Origin: Terrihabitans soli
GTDB taxonomy: Bacteria; Pseudomonadota; Alphaproteobacteria; Rhizobiales; Methylopilaceae
Length of the DNA: 64,000 nucleotides
Reading direction: 5' to 3'
Assembly (NCBI RefSeq): GCF_014191545.1
Contig: NZ_AP023361.1
Location: 586,501 to 650,500 of the forward strand
A program made the translations under genes and the position numbers. Of this stretch, positions 18,769-33,004 are shown piece after piece. Position 1 is the stretch's first letter. The number at the start of each line of letters is the position of its first letter. The notes beneath the pieces are model-generated. The model had not been told where the DNA came from. It saw only the letters and a program-made list of their open reading frames with translations, and ran no database searches.

Positions 18769-19770
18769 ATGGCGGCTGAACGTGGCCTGAACGATGAGGA
18801 GACCGCGCACCTCTTTGGAATGTGTGAGGCGGCCGGCTGCATTTTGCTCGCCGTCTCCGGCGGTGCCGACTCGACCGCGCTCCTTGTTCTTGCCGCCGAA
18901 TGGGCGAAGACGAGCAAAGTGAAGCTTGTGGCCGTGACCGTCGATCACGGGCTGCGGCCTTCGTCATCCGTCGAGGCCAAGAAGGTCGCAGCGCTGGCCA
19001 AATCCCTCGGCGTGCCGCACCGCATCGCGGTCTGGAAGGGTGAAAAGCCCGAAACGGGCGTTGAAGAGGGCGCGCGCGAGGCGCGCTACCTCCTGCTGGA
19101 CGAAGCGGCGAAGAAGGCCGGCGCGACGCATCTTGCGACTGCCCACACCCGCGACGATCAGGCCGAGACGCTGTTGATGCGCCTTGCAGCGGGCTCGGGC
19201 CCGGCCGGCCTTGCCGGCATGCGAGCGGTTCGAAAGCGCGGAGACCTTGTCCATGTGCGCCCCTTCCTCGACGTCCCGAAAGCCCGCCTCGTCGCCAGCC
19301 TGAAAGAGCGCGGCATTGCGTGGATCGAGGACGAGACCAATACGGATGAGACATTTGCCCGGCCGCGCCTGCGCGGCGCCCGCGCAGTTCTTGAGGGCGA
19401 GGGGCTGACCGCCGAGCGGCTGTCGGTTCTGGCCCGCCGCATGGGGCGGATGACGGACGCCATCGACCGGGTGGCGGCGGCCGCCTGGGCGGAGACGGCC
19501 CGGCGGCAGGAGGGCAAGACCGTGCTCGACGGGGCGGTGCTTCTGGCCCTGCCGGACGAGATTGCCTTGAGGCTCCTCATCCGGGCTGTGGGCGGCCATG
19601 GCGATCAAGAACCCGACAGGCTGGCCCGGAGCGAGACTCTTTTGGAAGCGGTCCTTCAGGCCCTGAGGACCGGGCAGAGCCTTGGCCGGACCCTGGCCGG
19701 AGCCAAGATTTCCGTGCGTTCAGGGGAGGTTGAGGTCAGTGCCGCCCCGCCCCGGAAGGGTGGGACGTAA
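18769..19770 (+). CDS. tilS: tRNA(Ile)-lysidine synthetase TilS
   Basis: This PP-loop ATPase modifies C34 of tRNA-Ile(CAU) to lysidine so that AUA is decoded as Ile. The ATP-binding motif SGGADSTALL lies about 29 residues after the chosen ATG, the typical distance. Further family blocks are VTVDHGLR, ATAHTRDDQAETLLMR and WIEDETN. Upstream in-frame starts at 18751 (GTG) and 18646 (ATG) are possible, but they would add an Ala/Gly-rich extension unlike the family. Ribosome sites are weak for all three. Confidence 0.9.
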   Translation: MAAERGLNDEETAHLFGMCEAAGCILLAVSGGADSTALLVLAAEWAKTSKVKLVAVTVDHGLRPSSSVEAKKVAALAKSLGVPHRIAVWKGEKPETGVEEGAREARYLLLDEAAKKAGATHLATAHTRDDQAETLLMRLAAGSGPAGLAGMRAVRKRGDLVHVRPFLDVPKARLVASLKERGIAWIEDETNTDETFARPRLRGARAVLEGEGLTAERLSVLARRMGRMTDAIDRVAAAAWAETARRQEGKTVLDGAVLLALPDEIALRLLIRAVGGHGDQEPDRLARSETLLEAVLQALRTGQSLGRTLAGAKISVRSGEVEVSAAPPRKGGT

Positions 19771-19923
19771 TCCTTCTGAAAAACATTTGTGATCTCATGG
19801 GGGGCTGAAAGTGCGCGAGCCGAGGCGGTTAGCGCCTTGGCAAGCCTTTGGGCGGACCTTACATTCGCTCCAGGGTACCCCGTTTCGCCGATCCCCTTGG
19901 TCGCGCCGCCCGAAAGGCAAGTG

Positions 19924-21849
<1,926 letters not shown>

Positions 21850-21860
21850 AACAAAAACGG

Positions 21861-21888
21861 AAAGCCCAGCTCCTAAGCTGGGCTTTTT
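21861..21888. terminator. Bidirectional terminator between ftsH and the acetyltransferase gene
   Basis: AAAGCCCAGCT with AGCTGGGCTTT forms an 11-bp stem with a CCTA loop, followed by further T residues. The opposite strand reads into a T-rich run as well. It overlaps the last codon region of the convergent minus-strand gene. Confidence 0.85.
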
Positions 21889-22442
21889 GCTTTGGGGGGC
21901 AGCACGCGCGCCGGATTGCCGGCGACGGTCGCACCTTCGGGCACATCGCGGGTGACCACTGCGCCCGCGCCGATGATCGCGTCGTCGCCGACGGTGATGC
22001 CCGGCAGGATGATCGCTCCGCCGCCGATCCATACATTGCGCCCGATCTTCACCGGCTTGCCCCATTCGATGCCGGTCTCGCGCTCACGCGGATCGCGCGG
22101 ATGGTCGGCCGTCAGGATCTGGACGTTCGGCCCGATCTGCGTCTCGTCGCCGATCTCGATTACGCCGACATCGAGCAGGACGCAGCCGAAATTCAGAAAG
22201 ACCCCTTTGCCGAGGCGGATATTGGAGCCGTAATCGACATAGACCGGCGAGCGTACGGTCGTGCCGTGGCCGGTTTTGCCGAACAGCTCGGTCATCGCGG
22301 CCCGCCGTTCCTCTCTCTTTATCGCCGGGATGGCGTTATAGGCATCCATCAGAATGCGGCGCTGCCGCTGCTCGTCTCCCAGGGCCGCATCCGTGCGATA
22401 GGGCTCTCCGGCCAGCATTTTCTCTTTTTCCGTCTTCAACAT
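21873..22442 (-). CDS. Sugar O-acetyltransferase (Maa/NodL/LacA family)
   Basis: This 189-residue left-handed beta-helix acetyltransferase has an N-terminal Mac domain (KEKMLAGEPYRTDAAL) followed by hexapeptide repeats and the family block IGRNVWIGGGAIILPGITVG. The catalytic His is in ILTADHPRDP. It transfers acetyl from acetyl-CoA to a sugar such as maltose or another glucoside. It lies between ftsH and glmM on the opposite strand, interrupting a common pairing. Confidence 0.9.
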   Translation of the reverse strand: MLKTEKEKMLAGEPYRTDAALGDEQRQRRILMDAYNAIPAIKREERRAAMTELFGKTGHGTTVRSPVYVDYGSNIRLGKGVFLNFGCVLLDVGVIEIGDETQIGPNVQILTADHPRDPRERETGIEWGKPVKIGRNVWIGGGAIILPGITVGDDAIIGAGAVVTRDVPEGATVAGNPARVLPPKAKSPA

Positions 22443-22552
22443 AGCTCTCCGAGTTCAGCCTCATGCTTAACGAAAGCTGTAACCTGCGCACACGATTTTT
22501 GAACGCGTGAGCCGTCATAATGGGTTAAAACAGCCCTCGAACGGGGACAGGC

Positions 22553-23896
22553 ATGGCGCGCAAATATTTCGGCACGGACGGCATTCGCGGCCGCGCGAAC
22601 GGGGTCATCACGCCCGATCTCGCCCTCAGGGTGGGCATGGCGGCCGGCGTTGTCTTCAACCGTGGCGACCATCGCCACCGGGTCGTCATCGGCAAGGACA
22701 CGCGGCTGTCCGGCTATATGATCGAAACCGCGCTTGTTTCCGGCTTCACCTCGGTCGGCATGGATGTGCTGCAGCTCGGCCCGATGCCGACGCCGGCTGT
22801 CGCGATGCTGACGCGCTCGATGCGCGCCGATCTCGGCGTGATGATTTCCGCCTCGCATAACCCCTACGACGATAACGGTATCAAGCTGTTCGGACCGGAC
22901 GGCTACAAGCTGTCGGACGAGGTCGAGCTTGAGATCGAAAACCTGATCGATAGCGATCTGTCGAAAAAGCTCGCCAAATCCCCCGATCTCGGCCGTGCCA
23001 AGCGCATCGACGGCGTTCACGACCGCTACATCGAATTTGCAAAACGCACGCTCTCCCGCAATCTCGATTTCGAAGGCCTGCGTGTCGTCATCGACTGCGC
23101 CAACGGGGCTGCGTATCGCGTTGCACCCGCCGCCCTCTGGGAACTCGGCGCCGATGTCATTGCCATCGGGGATCAGCCCGACGGCTTCAACATCAACAAG
23201 GATGGCGGCTCGACCGCGCCGCACGCGCTTGCGACCAAGGTCAAGGAAATGCGCGCCGATATCGGCATCGCCCTCGATGGCGATGCCGACCGCGTTATCA
23301 TCGTCGACGAGAAGGGTCATGTGGTCGACGGCGATCAGTTGATGGCGGTGATCGCTCAAAGCTGGAAGGAAGAGGGACGTCTTTCCAAACCCGGCATCGT
23401 TGCGACCGTGATGTCCAATCTCGGCCTTGAGCGTTTCCTGAAAGATATCGGCCTTGATCTTGTGCGTACGCCAGTCGGCGACCGCTACGTTTCCGAGGCC
23501 ATGCGCGAGCAGGGCTATAATCTCGGCGGCGAACAGTCCGGACATATCATCATGTCCGACCATACGACGACGGGCGACGGGCTTCTCGCCGCCTTCCAGA
23601 TGCTCGCCTTCCTGAAAAAGCTCGGCCGGCCGGCGTCCGAAGCCTGCCACCGCTTCGAGCCGCTGCCGCAGATTCTGAAGAATATGCGCATGCGTCCCGG
23701 CAGCACGCCGGACAAGGCGCAGATGACGAAGATCGTAGCCGATGCCGAAAAGCGGCTGGGGGCGGGGGGACGTATTCTTGTGCGGCCGTCCGGCACCGAG
23801 CCCGTTATCCGCGTGATGGCGGAAGGCGATGACCGCGCACTCGTCGAGACCGTGGTCGACGATGTCATTGGCGCGCTCAGCGCCTCGGCGGCCTGA
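22553..23896 (+). CDS. glmM: Phosphoglucosamine mutase GlmM
   Basis: This 447-residue enzyme interconverts glucosamine-6-phosphate and glucosamine-1-phosphate for UDP-GlcNAc synthesis. It starts [13 protein letters not shown]. The phosphoserine loop [13 protein letters not shown] is present, as are the metal loop DGDADR, the sugar-binding GEQSGHI and the phosphate-binding [11 protein letters not shown]. The length is typical. It stands 110 bases from the divergent acetyltransferase gene. Confidence 0.97.
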   Translation: MARKYFGTDGIRGRANGVITPDLALRVGMAAGVVFNRGDHRHRVVIGKDTRLSGYMIETALVSGFTSVGMDVLQLGPMPTPAVAMLTRSMRADLGVMISASHNPYDDNGIKLFGPDGYKLSDEVELEIENLIDSDLSKKLAKSPDLGRAKRIDGVHDRYIEFAKRTLSRNLDFEGLRVVIDCANGAAYRVAPAALWELGADVIAIGDQPDGFNINKDGGSTAPHALATKVKEMRADIGIALDGDADRVIIVDEKGHVVDGDQLMAVIAQSWKEEGRLSKPGIVATVMSNLGLERFLKDIGLDLVRTPVGDRYVSEAMREQGYNLGGEQSGHIIMSDHTTTGDGLLAAFQMLAFLKKLGRPASEACHRFEPLPQILKNMRMRPGSTPDKAQMTKIVADAEKRLGAGGRILVRPSGTEPVIRVMAEGDDRALVETVVDDVIGALSASAA

Positions 23897-23999
23897 TCTT
23901 AACTTTTCGTCAACCCGTATTTACAAGCGATTAATGCCGCGATGCGTGTGCGCAACATGCTGTCGCGTATGTGCAAATTAATCAATGTAAATGTTAAGG

Positions 24000-24014
24000 T
24001 TAATCGGCCTTTAA
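24000..24014. promoter_or_regulatory. CtrA-type binding box upstream of the outer-membrane protein gene
   Basis: TTAA-TCGGCCT-TTAA matches the TTAA-N7-TTAA consensus of the alphaproteobacterial response regulator CtrA exactly. It lies in a 200-base AT-rich leader, 83 bases before the start codon. A further TTAA (23994-23997) lies close by. Confidence 0.5.
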
Positions 24015-24096
24015 GCTTTAGCGCTGATAGTCCCTTCCATTCGGGTGGGGGCGGCTTTGTTGCCGCGCCTTTAGTTTCTCTTGGAAGGGGACGAGC

Positions 24097-24876
24097 ATGT
24101 TTAGGCTCAATCTCATCTCGGCTGCAGCCGTTGCTGTAGTCCTGGCGACGGGCGCAAAAGCGGCGGATATGCCGGTGATGTACGAACCGGAGCCGGTTGA
24201 ATATCGCAGCTGGTATCTGCGCGGCGATATCGGCGCCAGCCATCAGGTCGTCGGCGATTTCTCGAGCCCATACTGGGATGAACTCGCGGGCCTCGACAGC
24301 AACGTATTTCTCCTCGACGACGATTTTGAAGCGTCCTTCTTCTTCGTCGCCGGTATCGGCTACAAGATAAACGACTGGTTCCGTGTCGACGTCACCGGCG
24401 AGTACCGCTTCGAGTCGGACTTCCACGGTCTCGACAATTACGACGAAGCGCCGTCGGACGGCATTATTGACGGCAGCAACCAGTATACGGGCACCAAGGA
24501 AGAGGCGGTCTTCCTCTTCAACGCCTATCTCGACCTGCCGTCCTATGGGCGCATGACGCCTTATGTCGGCGCTGGCGTCGGCGCGGCCTGGCTTAAAATG
24601 TCGGATTTCACCGATTATAACCCGACCGAGGACGCGACCGGCCTCAGCGGCGATGTCGATACCTGGAACTTCGCTTATGCCCTTTATGCGGGCCTCGCCT
24701 TCGAGGTTACCGAGCAGCTGACCTTTGATGTCGGCTATCGCTACCTTTATCTCGGCGATATCGAGACCGACGATCTCTTGACGCCGCTCGGCGGCAACGA
24801 TGAGTTCAACCCTTTCAATTTCGAGGACGTCGCCTCGCACGACATCAAAGTCGGCCTGCGCTACATGTTCTACTGA
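24097..24876 (+). CDS. Outer membrane beta-barrel protein (Omp25/RopB-like)
   Basis: This 259-residue protein has a signal peptide ending in GAKA, followed by an eight-stranded porin-like barrel. Alternating aromatic strands are visible ([39 protein letters not shown]), and the chain ends in the outer-membrane C-terminal signature RYMFY. The family is abundant in Hyphomicrobiales outer membranes. A good ribosome site (GGAAGGGG) precedes the ATG, and a strong terminator follows, so it is monocistronic. Confidence 0.9.
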   Translation: MFRLNLISAAAVAVVLATGAKAADMPVMYEPEPVEYRSWYLRGDIGASHQVVGDFSSPYWDELAGLDSNVFLLDDDFEASFFFVAGIGYKINDWFRVDVTGEYRFESDFHGLDNYDEAPSDGIIDGSNQYTGTKEEAVFLFNAYLDLPSYGRMTPYVGAGVGAAWLKMSDFTDYNPTEDATGLSGDVDTWNFAYALYAGLAFEVTEQLTFDVGYRYLYLGDIETDDLLTPLGGNDEFNPFNFEDVASHDIKVGLRYMFY

Positions 24877-24898
24877 GGGCGGTTTCCTGTCGAATTTT

Positions 24899-24934
24899 AA
24901 GCGCCCGGCGGCCTCCGCCGGGCGCTTTTCGTTT
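24899..24934 (+). terminator. Rho-independent terminator after the outer-membrane protein gene
   Basis: A perfect 13-bp stem, AAGCGCCCGGCGG with CCGCCGGGCGCTT, has a CCT loop and is followed by TTCGTTT. Confidence 0.88.
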
Positions 24935-24974
24935 ACACAACCGCCAGGCCGGGGCTGGAAAACTAGAAGTTTTC

Positions 24975-25002
24975 TTGACTTAGGGGCCGCCATCCGTATT
25001 TT
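24975..25002 (+). promoter_or_regulatory. Probable serC promoter
   Basis: TTGACT (24975-24980), a 16-base spacer and TATTTT (24997-25002) predict a start near 25008-25010. That leaves a leader of only about 50 bases before the serC ATG. Confidence 0.55.
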
Positions 25003-25007
25003 GGCCA

Positions 25008-25057
25008 GTGGGACACCCCTCCCCAACGAGGGGCTTTCTATCTGGAAGGATAGACGG
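25008..25057 (+). ncRNA. Structured serC leader (serC-motif-like RNA)
   Basis: The short leader folds into two consecutive perfect hairpins. CCCCTC/GAGGGG spans 25016-25033 with loop CCCAAC. TCTATC/GATAGA spans 25037-25054 with loop TGGAAG. The ribosome-binding sequence GGAAGGA lies in the loop and right arm of the second hairpin, three bases before the ATG. A conserved two-hairpin 'serC motif' is known upstream of alphaproteobacterial serC genes, and this matches it in position and form. The identity is inferred, not checked against a covariance model. Confidence 0.6.
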
Positions 25058-26230
25058 ATGGCACATGATATGCCCGGCAGCAGGCCGGCGAATCCGCGGT
25101 TTTCTTGCGGACCCTGCACCAAACGACCGGGCTGGAGCCTGGATGTCCTCAAGGACGCCCCCCTCGGTCGCTCTCATCGCGCAAAAATCGGCAAATCGCG
25201 CCTCAAGCTGGCGATCGATCTGACGCGCGAAATCCTCGAAATTCCCGCCGACTACCGGGTGGCCATCGTTCCGGCCTCCGATACCGGCGCTGTCGAAATG
25301 GCGCTCTGGTCGCTCCTCGGTGAGCGCGGCGTCGATGTTCTCGCCTGGGAAGCCTTTTCGGCCGATTGGGTGATCGATGTCACCGAACAGCTTCAGCTCG
25401 ACGATGTGCGGGTGATGACCGCCGATTACGGCCACCTGCCGGATCTCAGCAAAGTCGATTGCGACCGCGACGTTGTCTTCCCCTGGAACGGCACGACCTC
25501 GGGCGTGCGCGTGCCGAACGCCGACTGGATCCCGGCCGACCGCGAGGGCCTGACGATCTGTGACGGCACTTCGGCCGCCTTCGCCCAGGACCTGGATTGG
25601 TCCAAGCTCGATGTCACGACCTTCTCCTGGCAGAAGGTGATGGGCGGGGAAGCTGCGCACGGCATGCTGGTGCTGTCGCCGCGCGCTGTCGCCCGTCTCG
25701 AAAGCTACAAGCCGGCTTGGCCGATGCCGAAGCTTTTCCGCATGACGAAGAATGGCAAGCTGCTCGAAGCCCTGTTCGAAGGCGAGACGGTCAATACGCC
25801 GTCCATGCTCGCGGTCGAGGACTATATCGACACGCTGAACTGGGCCAAATCGATCGGCGGTCTCGATGCGCTGCAGCGGCGCGCCGACGACAATTGCAAG
25901 GTTCTCACCGATTGGGTCGCGAAAACCCCGTGGGTCGATTTCCTCGCGGTCGAACCGGCGAACCGTTCCAACACGTCGATCTGCCTCATGATCGTCGATC
26001 CGGCTGTCACCAGCCGCCCGGCGGAAATCCAGGCCGAGTTCGCCAAGAACATCGCAGCGACACTCGAGATCGAAAAGGCGGCCTACGATATCAATTCGTA
26101 TCGTGACGCTCCGGCCGGCCTCCGCATCTGGACGGGTTCGACCGTCGAGACGAAGGATCTCGAAGTTCTGACCGAATGGCTCGACTGGGCGTTTGTGCGG
26201 GCCAAAGCCGGACTGGCAAAGGCGGCGTGA
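25058..26230 (+). CDS. serC: Phosphoserine aminotransferase SerC
   Basis: This 390-residue PLP enzyme converts 3-phosphohydroxypyruvate to phosphoserine, the second step of serine synthesis. It belongs to the alphaproteobacterial SerC type: [13 protein letters not shown] at the N-terminus and the PLP lysine in [15 protein letters not shown]. The ATG at 25058 has GGAAGGAT upstream, sequestered in a hairpin. The long open frame upstream of it reads through the Omp gene and terminator and is not coding. serA follows after 4 bases. Confidence 0.95.
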   Translation: MAHDMPGSRPANPRFSCGPCTKRPGWSLDVLKDAPLGRSHRAKIGKSRLKLAIDLTREILEIPADYRVAIVPASDTGAVEMALWSLLGERGVDVLAWEAFSADWVIDVTEQLQLDDVRVMTADYGHLPDLSKVDCDRDVVFPWNGTTSGVRVPNADWIPADREGLTICDGTSAAFAQDLDWSKLDVTTFSWQKVMGGEAAHGMLVLSPRAVARLESYKPAWPMPKLFRMTKNGKLLEALFEGETVNTPSMLAVEDYIDTLNWAKSIGGLDALQRRADDNCKVLTDWVAKTPWVDFLAVEPANRSNTSICLMIVDPAVTSRPAEIQAEFAKNIAATLEIEKAAYDINSYRDAPAGLRIWTGSTVETKDLEVLTEWLDWAFVRAKAGLAKAA

Positions 26231-26234
26231 GATA

Positions 26235-27821
26235 ATGGCCCCGCGGGTCCTGATCTCCGACAAGATCTCTCCCGCCTCGGTCAAAATCTTTACCGACCGG
26301 GGTGTCGAGGTCGACTACCAGCCCGATCTCGGCAAGGATCGCGATGCGCTGGCCGCCATCATCGGCCAGTATGACGGGCTCGCCATACGTTCGGCGACGA
26401 AAGTCACGTCGAAGGTTCTCGCGCAGGCGGGCAATCTCAAAGTCATCGGCCGCGCCGGCATCGGTGTCGACAATGTCGATATTCCGGCGGCAACGCAGCG
26501 CGGCGTGATCGTCATGAACACGCCGTTCGGCAATTCGATCACCACCGCCGAACATGCGATTGCGCTTCTGCTCGCGCTGTCGCGCGAGATTCCCGCAGCT
26601 GATCAAAGTACCCAGGCCGGCAAATGGGAGAAGACGCGCTTTCTCGGCGTTGAAATCACCGGCAAAACGCTCGGCCTGATCGGCTGCGGCAATATCGGAT
26701 CGATCGTCTCCGACCGCGCGCTCGGCCTTCGCATGAAGGTCATCGCCTTCGATCCGTTCCTGTCGCACGAGCGGGCGCAGGATCTTGGTGTCGAAAAAGT
26801 CGAACTCGACGATCTTCTGGGGCGTGCCGATTTCATAACTTTGCACACGCCGCTGACCGAGAAGACGAAGAACATCGTCTCGGCCACGGCGCTGAACAAA
26901 ACCAAAAAGGGCGTGCGCATCATAAATTGCGCACGCGGCGGTCTTGTCGATGAAGCGGCTCTACGTGTTGCGCTCGACTCGGGCCATGTTGCCGGCGCGG
27001 CGTTCGACGTGTTTTCGACCGAGCCCGCGACCGAAAATCCGCTGTTTGGTCATCCGCATGTGATCTGCACGCCGCATCTCGGCGCCTCCACCATGGAAGC
27101 GCAGGAGAACGTTGCGCTGCAGATCGCCGAGCAGATGTCGGATTATCTGACGCGCGGCGCGATCACCAATGCCGTGAATTTCCCGTCGATCACCGCGGAA
27201 GAAGCGCCGAAACTCCGTCCCTTCATCACGCTTGCCGAAAAACTCGGCTCGTTTGCCGGGCAGCTCACCGAAACCGGCATCACTTCGGTGCGCATTACCT
27301 GTCAGGGTGAAGTTGCGCATATGAACACGCGTGCGCTCACTTCGGCCGCGATTGCCGGTCTCCTGCGTCCGATGCTCGCCGATATCAATGTTGTCTCGGC
27401 GCCGAGCGTTGCGAAAGAGCGTGGCATCGTCATCGAAGAGACGACGAGCGAAGCGGACAGCGATTACGATGCGCTGGTGACGCTCACCGTCATTACCGAA
27501 AAGCTGGAGCGCACCGTTTCCGGCACGGTGTTCGGCGACGGCAAGCCGCGCATTGTCGAGATCAAGGGCATCAAGGTCGATGCCGAATTTGCGCCGTCGA
27601 TGATCTATGTGGCGAATGAGGACAAGCCGGGCTTTGTCGGCAGCTTCGCCAGCCTTCTCGGCGAGGCCGGCGTCAATATCGCGACCTTCGCGCTCGGCCG
27701 CCTGTCGCAGGGGGGCGATGCCATCGCGCTCGTGCAGATCGACGGCACCGTCTCGGATGCGGTGATGGACAAAGTGCGCAAGCTTCCGCAGGTGCGGATG
27801 GCAAAGCCGCTGGCGTTCTGA
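26235..27821 (+). CDS. serA: D-3-phosphoglycerate dehydrogenase SerA
   Basis: This 528-residue enzyme oxidises 3-phosphoglycerate, the first committed step of serine synthesis. A D-isomer hydroxyacid dehydrogenase fold carries the NAD motif GLIGCGNIG. An intervening allosteric substrate-binding domain and a C-terminal ACT domain (YVANEDKPGFVGSFASLLGEAG) suggest serine feedback. It forms an operon with serC behind the structured leader. It converges with the Hsp70 gene, with only 3 bases between stops. Confidence 0.96.
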   Translation: MAPRVLISDKISPASVKIFTDRGVEVDYQPDLGKDRDALAAIIGQYDGLAIRSATKVTSKVLAQAGNLKVIGRAGIGVDNVDIPAATQRGVIVMNTPFGNSITTAEHAIALLLALSREIPAADQSTQAGKWEKTRFLGVEITGKTLGLIGCGNIGSIVSDRALGLRMKVIAFDPFLSHERAQDLGVEKVELDDLLGRADFITLHTPLTEKTKNIVSATALNKTKKGVRIINCARGGLVDEAALRVALDSGHVAGAAFDVFSTEPATENPLFGHPHVICTPHLGASTMEAQENVALQIAEQMSDYLTRGAITNAVNFPSITAEEAPKLRPFITLAEKLGSFAGQLTETGITSVRITCQGEVAHMNTRALTSAAIAGLLRPMLADINVVSAPSVAKERGIVIEETTSEADSDYDALVTLTVITEKLERTVSGTVFGDGKPRIVEIKGIKVDAEFAPSMIYVANEDKPGFVGSFASLLGEAGVNIATFALGRLSQGGDAIALVQIDGTVSDAVMDKVRKLPQVRMAKPLAF

Positions 27822-27824
27822 GTT

Positions 27825-29068
27825 TTAAGAAAAGCGCCGTCCGGCTTCGAGCGTCAGGCCCGTTCCGACCGATCCGAAAATATCGCCTTCGACAATCTTC
27901 GTACCTGGGAGCTTGACGGCAATCGCCGCGCGCACATGCACAAGCTTTGTCGAGCCGCCGGTGAGAAACAGCGCGTCGATCTTGTCCGCCGAAAGACCGG
28001 CGTGATCGAGACAGGTTTTGATGCGCGCGCCGATGGCATCCGCCAAGGCAGATGTGCCGCGCGCCAAATCGTCCTGCGTCATGCCGACGGCAAAGCCCGC
28101 TTCTAGCCAATCGAGCGCGATTTCGGTTTCCGGTTCGTCCGACAGCGCAATCTTCGCCGCCTCGACCTGGCCGGCGAGCGCATGGCCGCGCCTCTCTTCG
28201 GCGAGCTTGATCAGCCGCGCGATCAGATGCGGTTCGGCTGCTTCTTTTTCGACATCGTGCAGCTGGCGGATCAGTTTCGGATCGTAGAGCCGGTTGATCG
28301 AGTGCCAGGTTGCGAGATCGTGGAAATAGCCGTTCGGCACGCCAAGCCCGTCGCGTTTCATCTCGCTGCCGAAGCCGAACAGCGGCATCAGTTTCTCAAG
28401 GCTGAGCTTGCGGTCGAAATCGGTGCCGCCGATGCGCACGCCGTCATTGGCGAGAATATCGTGGGCGCGGTCGGGCTTTGCCCGGCGGTCGGGGCCGAGC
28501 CGCACAATGGAAAAGTCGGATGTGCCGCCGCCAATATCGGCGATCAGCGCGATCTCTTCATGCGTGACGCGCTGTTCGTAATCGAGCGCCGCTGCAATCG
28601 GCTCATACTGAAACAGCACATGTTTGAAGCCGATCTCTTTGGCGATCTTCTTCAGCGCGTCTTCGGCCTTTTTGTCGCCGGTCTCATCGCCATCGACGAA
28701 ATGCACCGGGCGTCCATGCACGACGGCGGTCAGCTCATGGCCGATCTCTTTTTCGGCGCGCGCTTTGACGATGCGAAGATAGTCGGCGATGACGCGGCGG
28801 AAGGGCGCGCGTTCGCGGCCGAGCACCGTGCGCTCATCGATCAAAGACGAGCCCAGCACGGATTTGATGCTGCGCATCAGACGTCCGTCGACGCCGTCGA
28901 TATAAGCGGCGATGGCGGCGCGGCCGATCTCGGGTATGCGAACCGGACTGTAGAAGATGGCGCTCGGGATCGTGACGTTCCCGTCCTCAAGCGCAACAAG
29001 TTTCGGTGCGCCGGCATCCGATGTGCCGAGCGTCGTGTTGGATGTTCCGAAATCCAGACCGCAGGCGC

Positions 29069-29072
<4 letters not shown>
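27825..29072 (-). CDS. Hsp70 family protein, YegD-like
   Basis: This 415-residue actin-fold ATPase has a phosphate-1 loop CGLDFGTSNTT, a connect/phosphate-2 region IADIGGGTSDFS and an adenosine motif FLTGGSTKL. It has no substrate-binding or lid domain, as in E. coli YegD. The start is TTG at 29072, inside the last codons of the upstream exporter gene (TTGA overlap); the preceding open frame is just the antisense or out-of-frame reading of that gene. It may be a specialised chaperone; no client is evident. Confidence 0.87.
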
Positions 29073-31423
<2,351 letters not shown>

Positions 31424-31477
31424 CTCTTTGACGAGGATGGGTGCAAAAGACCCGCCCTCACTGTTACAACAGACGAT

Positions 31478-32968
31478 ATGGCTGATTATTATCCCGTATT
31501 GACGCGTGCGATTAGTGGGCTCGATCCGAACACGGCGGAGACCCGCCGGGGCGTTTATGAGCGCGCGCGACAGGCCATCGTCAAACAGCTGCGCGGCTAT
31601 GATCCGCCCCTGTCCGAGAGCGAGATCACCAAAGAGCGGCTCAATCTCGAAGAGGCGGTCCGCCGGATCGAGGCGGAGCATCGCGCCCAGCAGAATGCCA
31701 CCGCCGCTCAGAACGCCGCCGGCGCGCCGAACCCTGAACCGCCTCCGCTGACCGCAGCACCGTCTCCAATGGCGCCCAATCCGGCGCGCCCGCCGTCCGC
31801 GCCGCCAGCTTCTCCGCCGCCGCCTTCATCGGCGAGGCCCCCGGCGCCGCCGCAGCGCATGACCGGCGGCGAGGGATTGCAGCAGGTGCATGCGGCTGCC
31901 GCGGCCGCGGCCTCCTTGGGCGCTGCGACAGCGAACGCCCAGGTCAGCGCCAATACAACGCGCGCCGCTTTCGACGGCCCAAATCCCAATGGGCTTCCGC
32001 CGACGTCACGCGTCGAGCCGAATTTCCGCTCCGGCCTTGCCGGCGATCGCCTGCCGCCTGGAATGGATGCTGGCGATCTCAATCCCAATCTGCGCGAGCC
32101 TGAAGAGGAAGAAGCGCCGCCGCGGCGCGGCGGCGTCGGCAGTCTGATCGCGGTCGTCCTGCTGCTGGCGATCGGCGTCGGTGGTTTCCTGATGCGCGAT
32201 CAGATCATGCCGCTGCTGGGTCTTGATTCCGGCGACACGGTCGAAGTGTCGTCCGACGGGCCGAAGAGCGTCGACCGCGTCGGCGGATCCGAGACCGTGC
32301 CCGGCACGATCGCGCGCGAAGAGACGCCGCCCGCTATTGCCGTTGCGCCGACCGAAGCGCCGCCCGCCGAGACCCCGCCGGTCACGACCATGCCGCCGGC
32401 CGTTGCCGGTTCGCAGCGCGCCATTCTTTATGATGAAGCGCCCGACAAGCAGGGCGGACAGGCCTCGAGCGGCGCCGTGATGTGGCGCACCGAGCCCAAG
32501 CCCGATGCTCCCTCCGAGCTTCAGCTTATCGGAGATATCAGCATTCCCGACCGACAGCTGAAAGCGACGTTCACGCTGACGCGCAATCTCGACAATACGC
32601 TGCCGGCGAGCCATGTGATCGAAGTCGGCTTCACGCTGCCGCCCGATTTCAACAATGTCGGCGTCGGCAATGTGCCCGGCATCCTCTTCAAGAAGAGCGA
32701 AGAGGAGGGCGGCTCGCCGCTCAAGGGCATGTCGGTGAAGGTGACGAAGAATCTGTTCTGGATCGGGCTGGAAGCAACGCCCGCCGACCGCGCCCAGAAT
32801 ATCGACGCCATCCGCTCGCGCGGCTGGGTCGACATTCCGATCCTCTACGACAACGGACGCCGTGCCGTGCTGACGATCGAGAAGGGGCCTGTGGGCGAAC
32901 AGGCATTCGAGGCGGCGTTCGCCGCCTGGGATACGACGCCGGCAGTTGCTCTGCCGCCGGCGCGCTAA
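31478..32968 (+). CDS. Proline-rich single-TM protein, conserved hypothetical
   Basis: This 496-residue protein has a soluble N-terminal domain (about 1-75: YYPVLTRAISGLDPNTAETR, likely helical). A Pro/Ala-rich linker (about 80-130), one TM helix (about 225-245: GVGSLIAVVLLLAIGVGGF), a second Pro-rich segment and a C-terminal beta-rich domain (about 330-490) follow. The C-terminal part would be periplasmic. It sits between purA and rpoH. I know of similar uncharacterised proteins in this position in Hyphomicrobiales; function unknown. Confidence 0.8.
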   Translation: MADYYPVLTRAISGLDPNTAETRRGVYERARQAIVKQLRGYDPPLSESEITKERLNLEEAVRRIEAEHRAQQNATAAQNAAGAPNPEPPPLTAAPSPMAPNPARPPSAPPASPPPPSSARPPAPPQRMTGGEGLQQVHAAAAAAASLGAATANAQVSANTTRAAFDGPNPNGLPPTSRVEPNFRSGLAGDRLPPGMDAGDLNPNLREPEEEEAPPRRGGVGSLIAVVLLLAIGVGGFLMRDQIMPLLGLDSGDTVEVSSDGPKSVDRVGGSETVPGTIAREETPPAIAVAPTEAPPAETPPVTTMPPAVAGSQRAILYDEAPDKQGGQASSGAVMWRTEPKPDAPSELQLIGDISIPDRQLKATFTLTRNLDNTLPASHVIEVGFTLPPDFNNVGVGNVPGILFKKSEEEGGSPLKGMSVKVTKNLFWIGLEATPADRAQNIDAIRSRGWVDIPILYDNGRRAVLTIEKGPVGEQAFEAAFAAWDTTPAVALPPAR

Positions 32969-33004
32969 TTCCGAAGTTTTAAGAAGATAACTTTTCCGAA
33001 GATT

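Noticed and set aside
17726-19354. 542-codon minus-strand frame across opgG and tilS
   Set aside because: It is out of phase with opgG and antisense to tilS, with an Arg/Ser-rich translation typical of shadow frames.
24800-25057. Upstream in-frame extension of serC
   Set aside because: It overlaps the Omp C-terminus, a terminator, the promoter and the hairpin leader; the 25058 ATG has a ribosome site.
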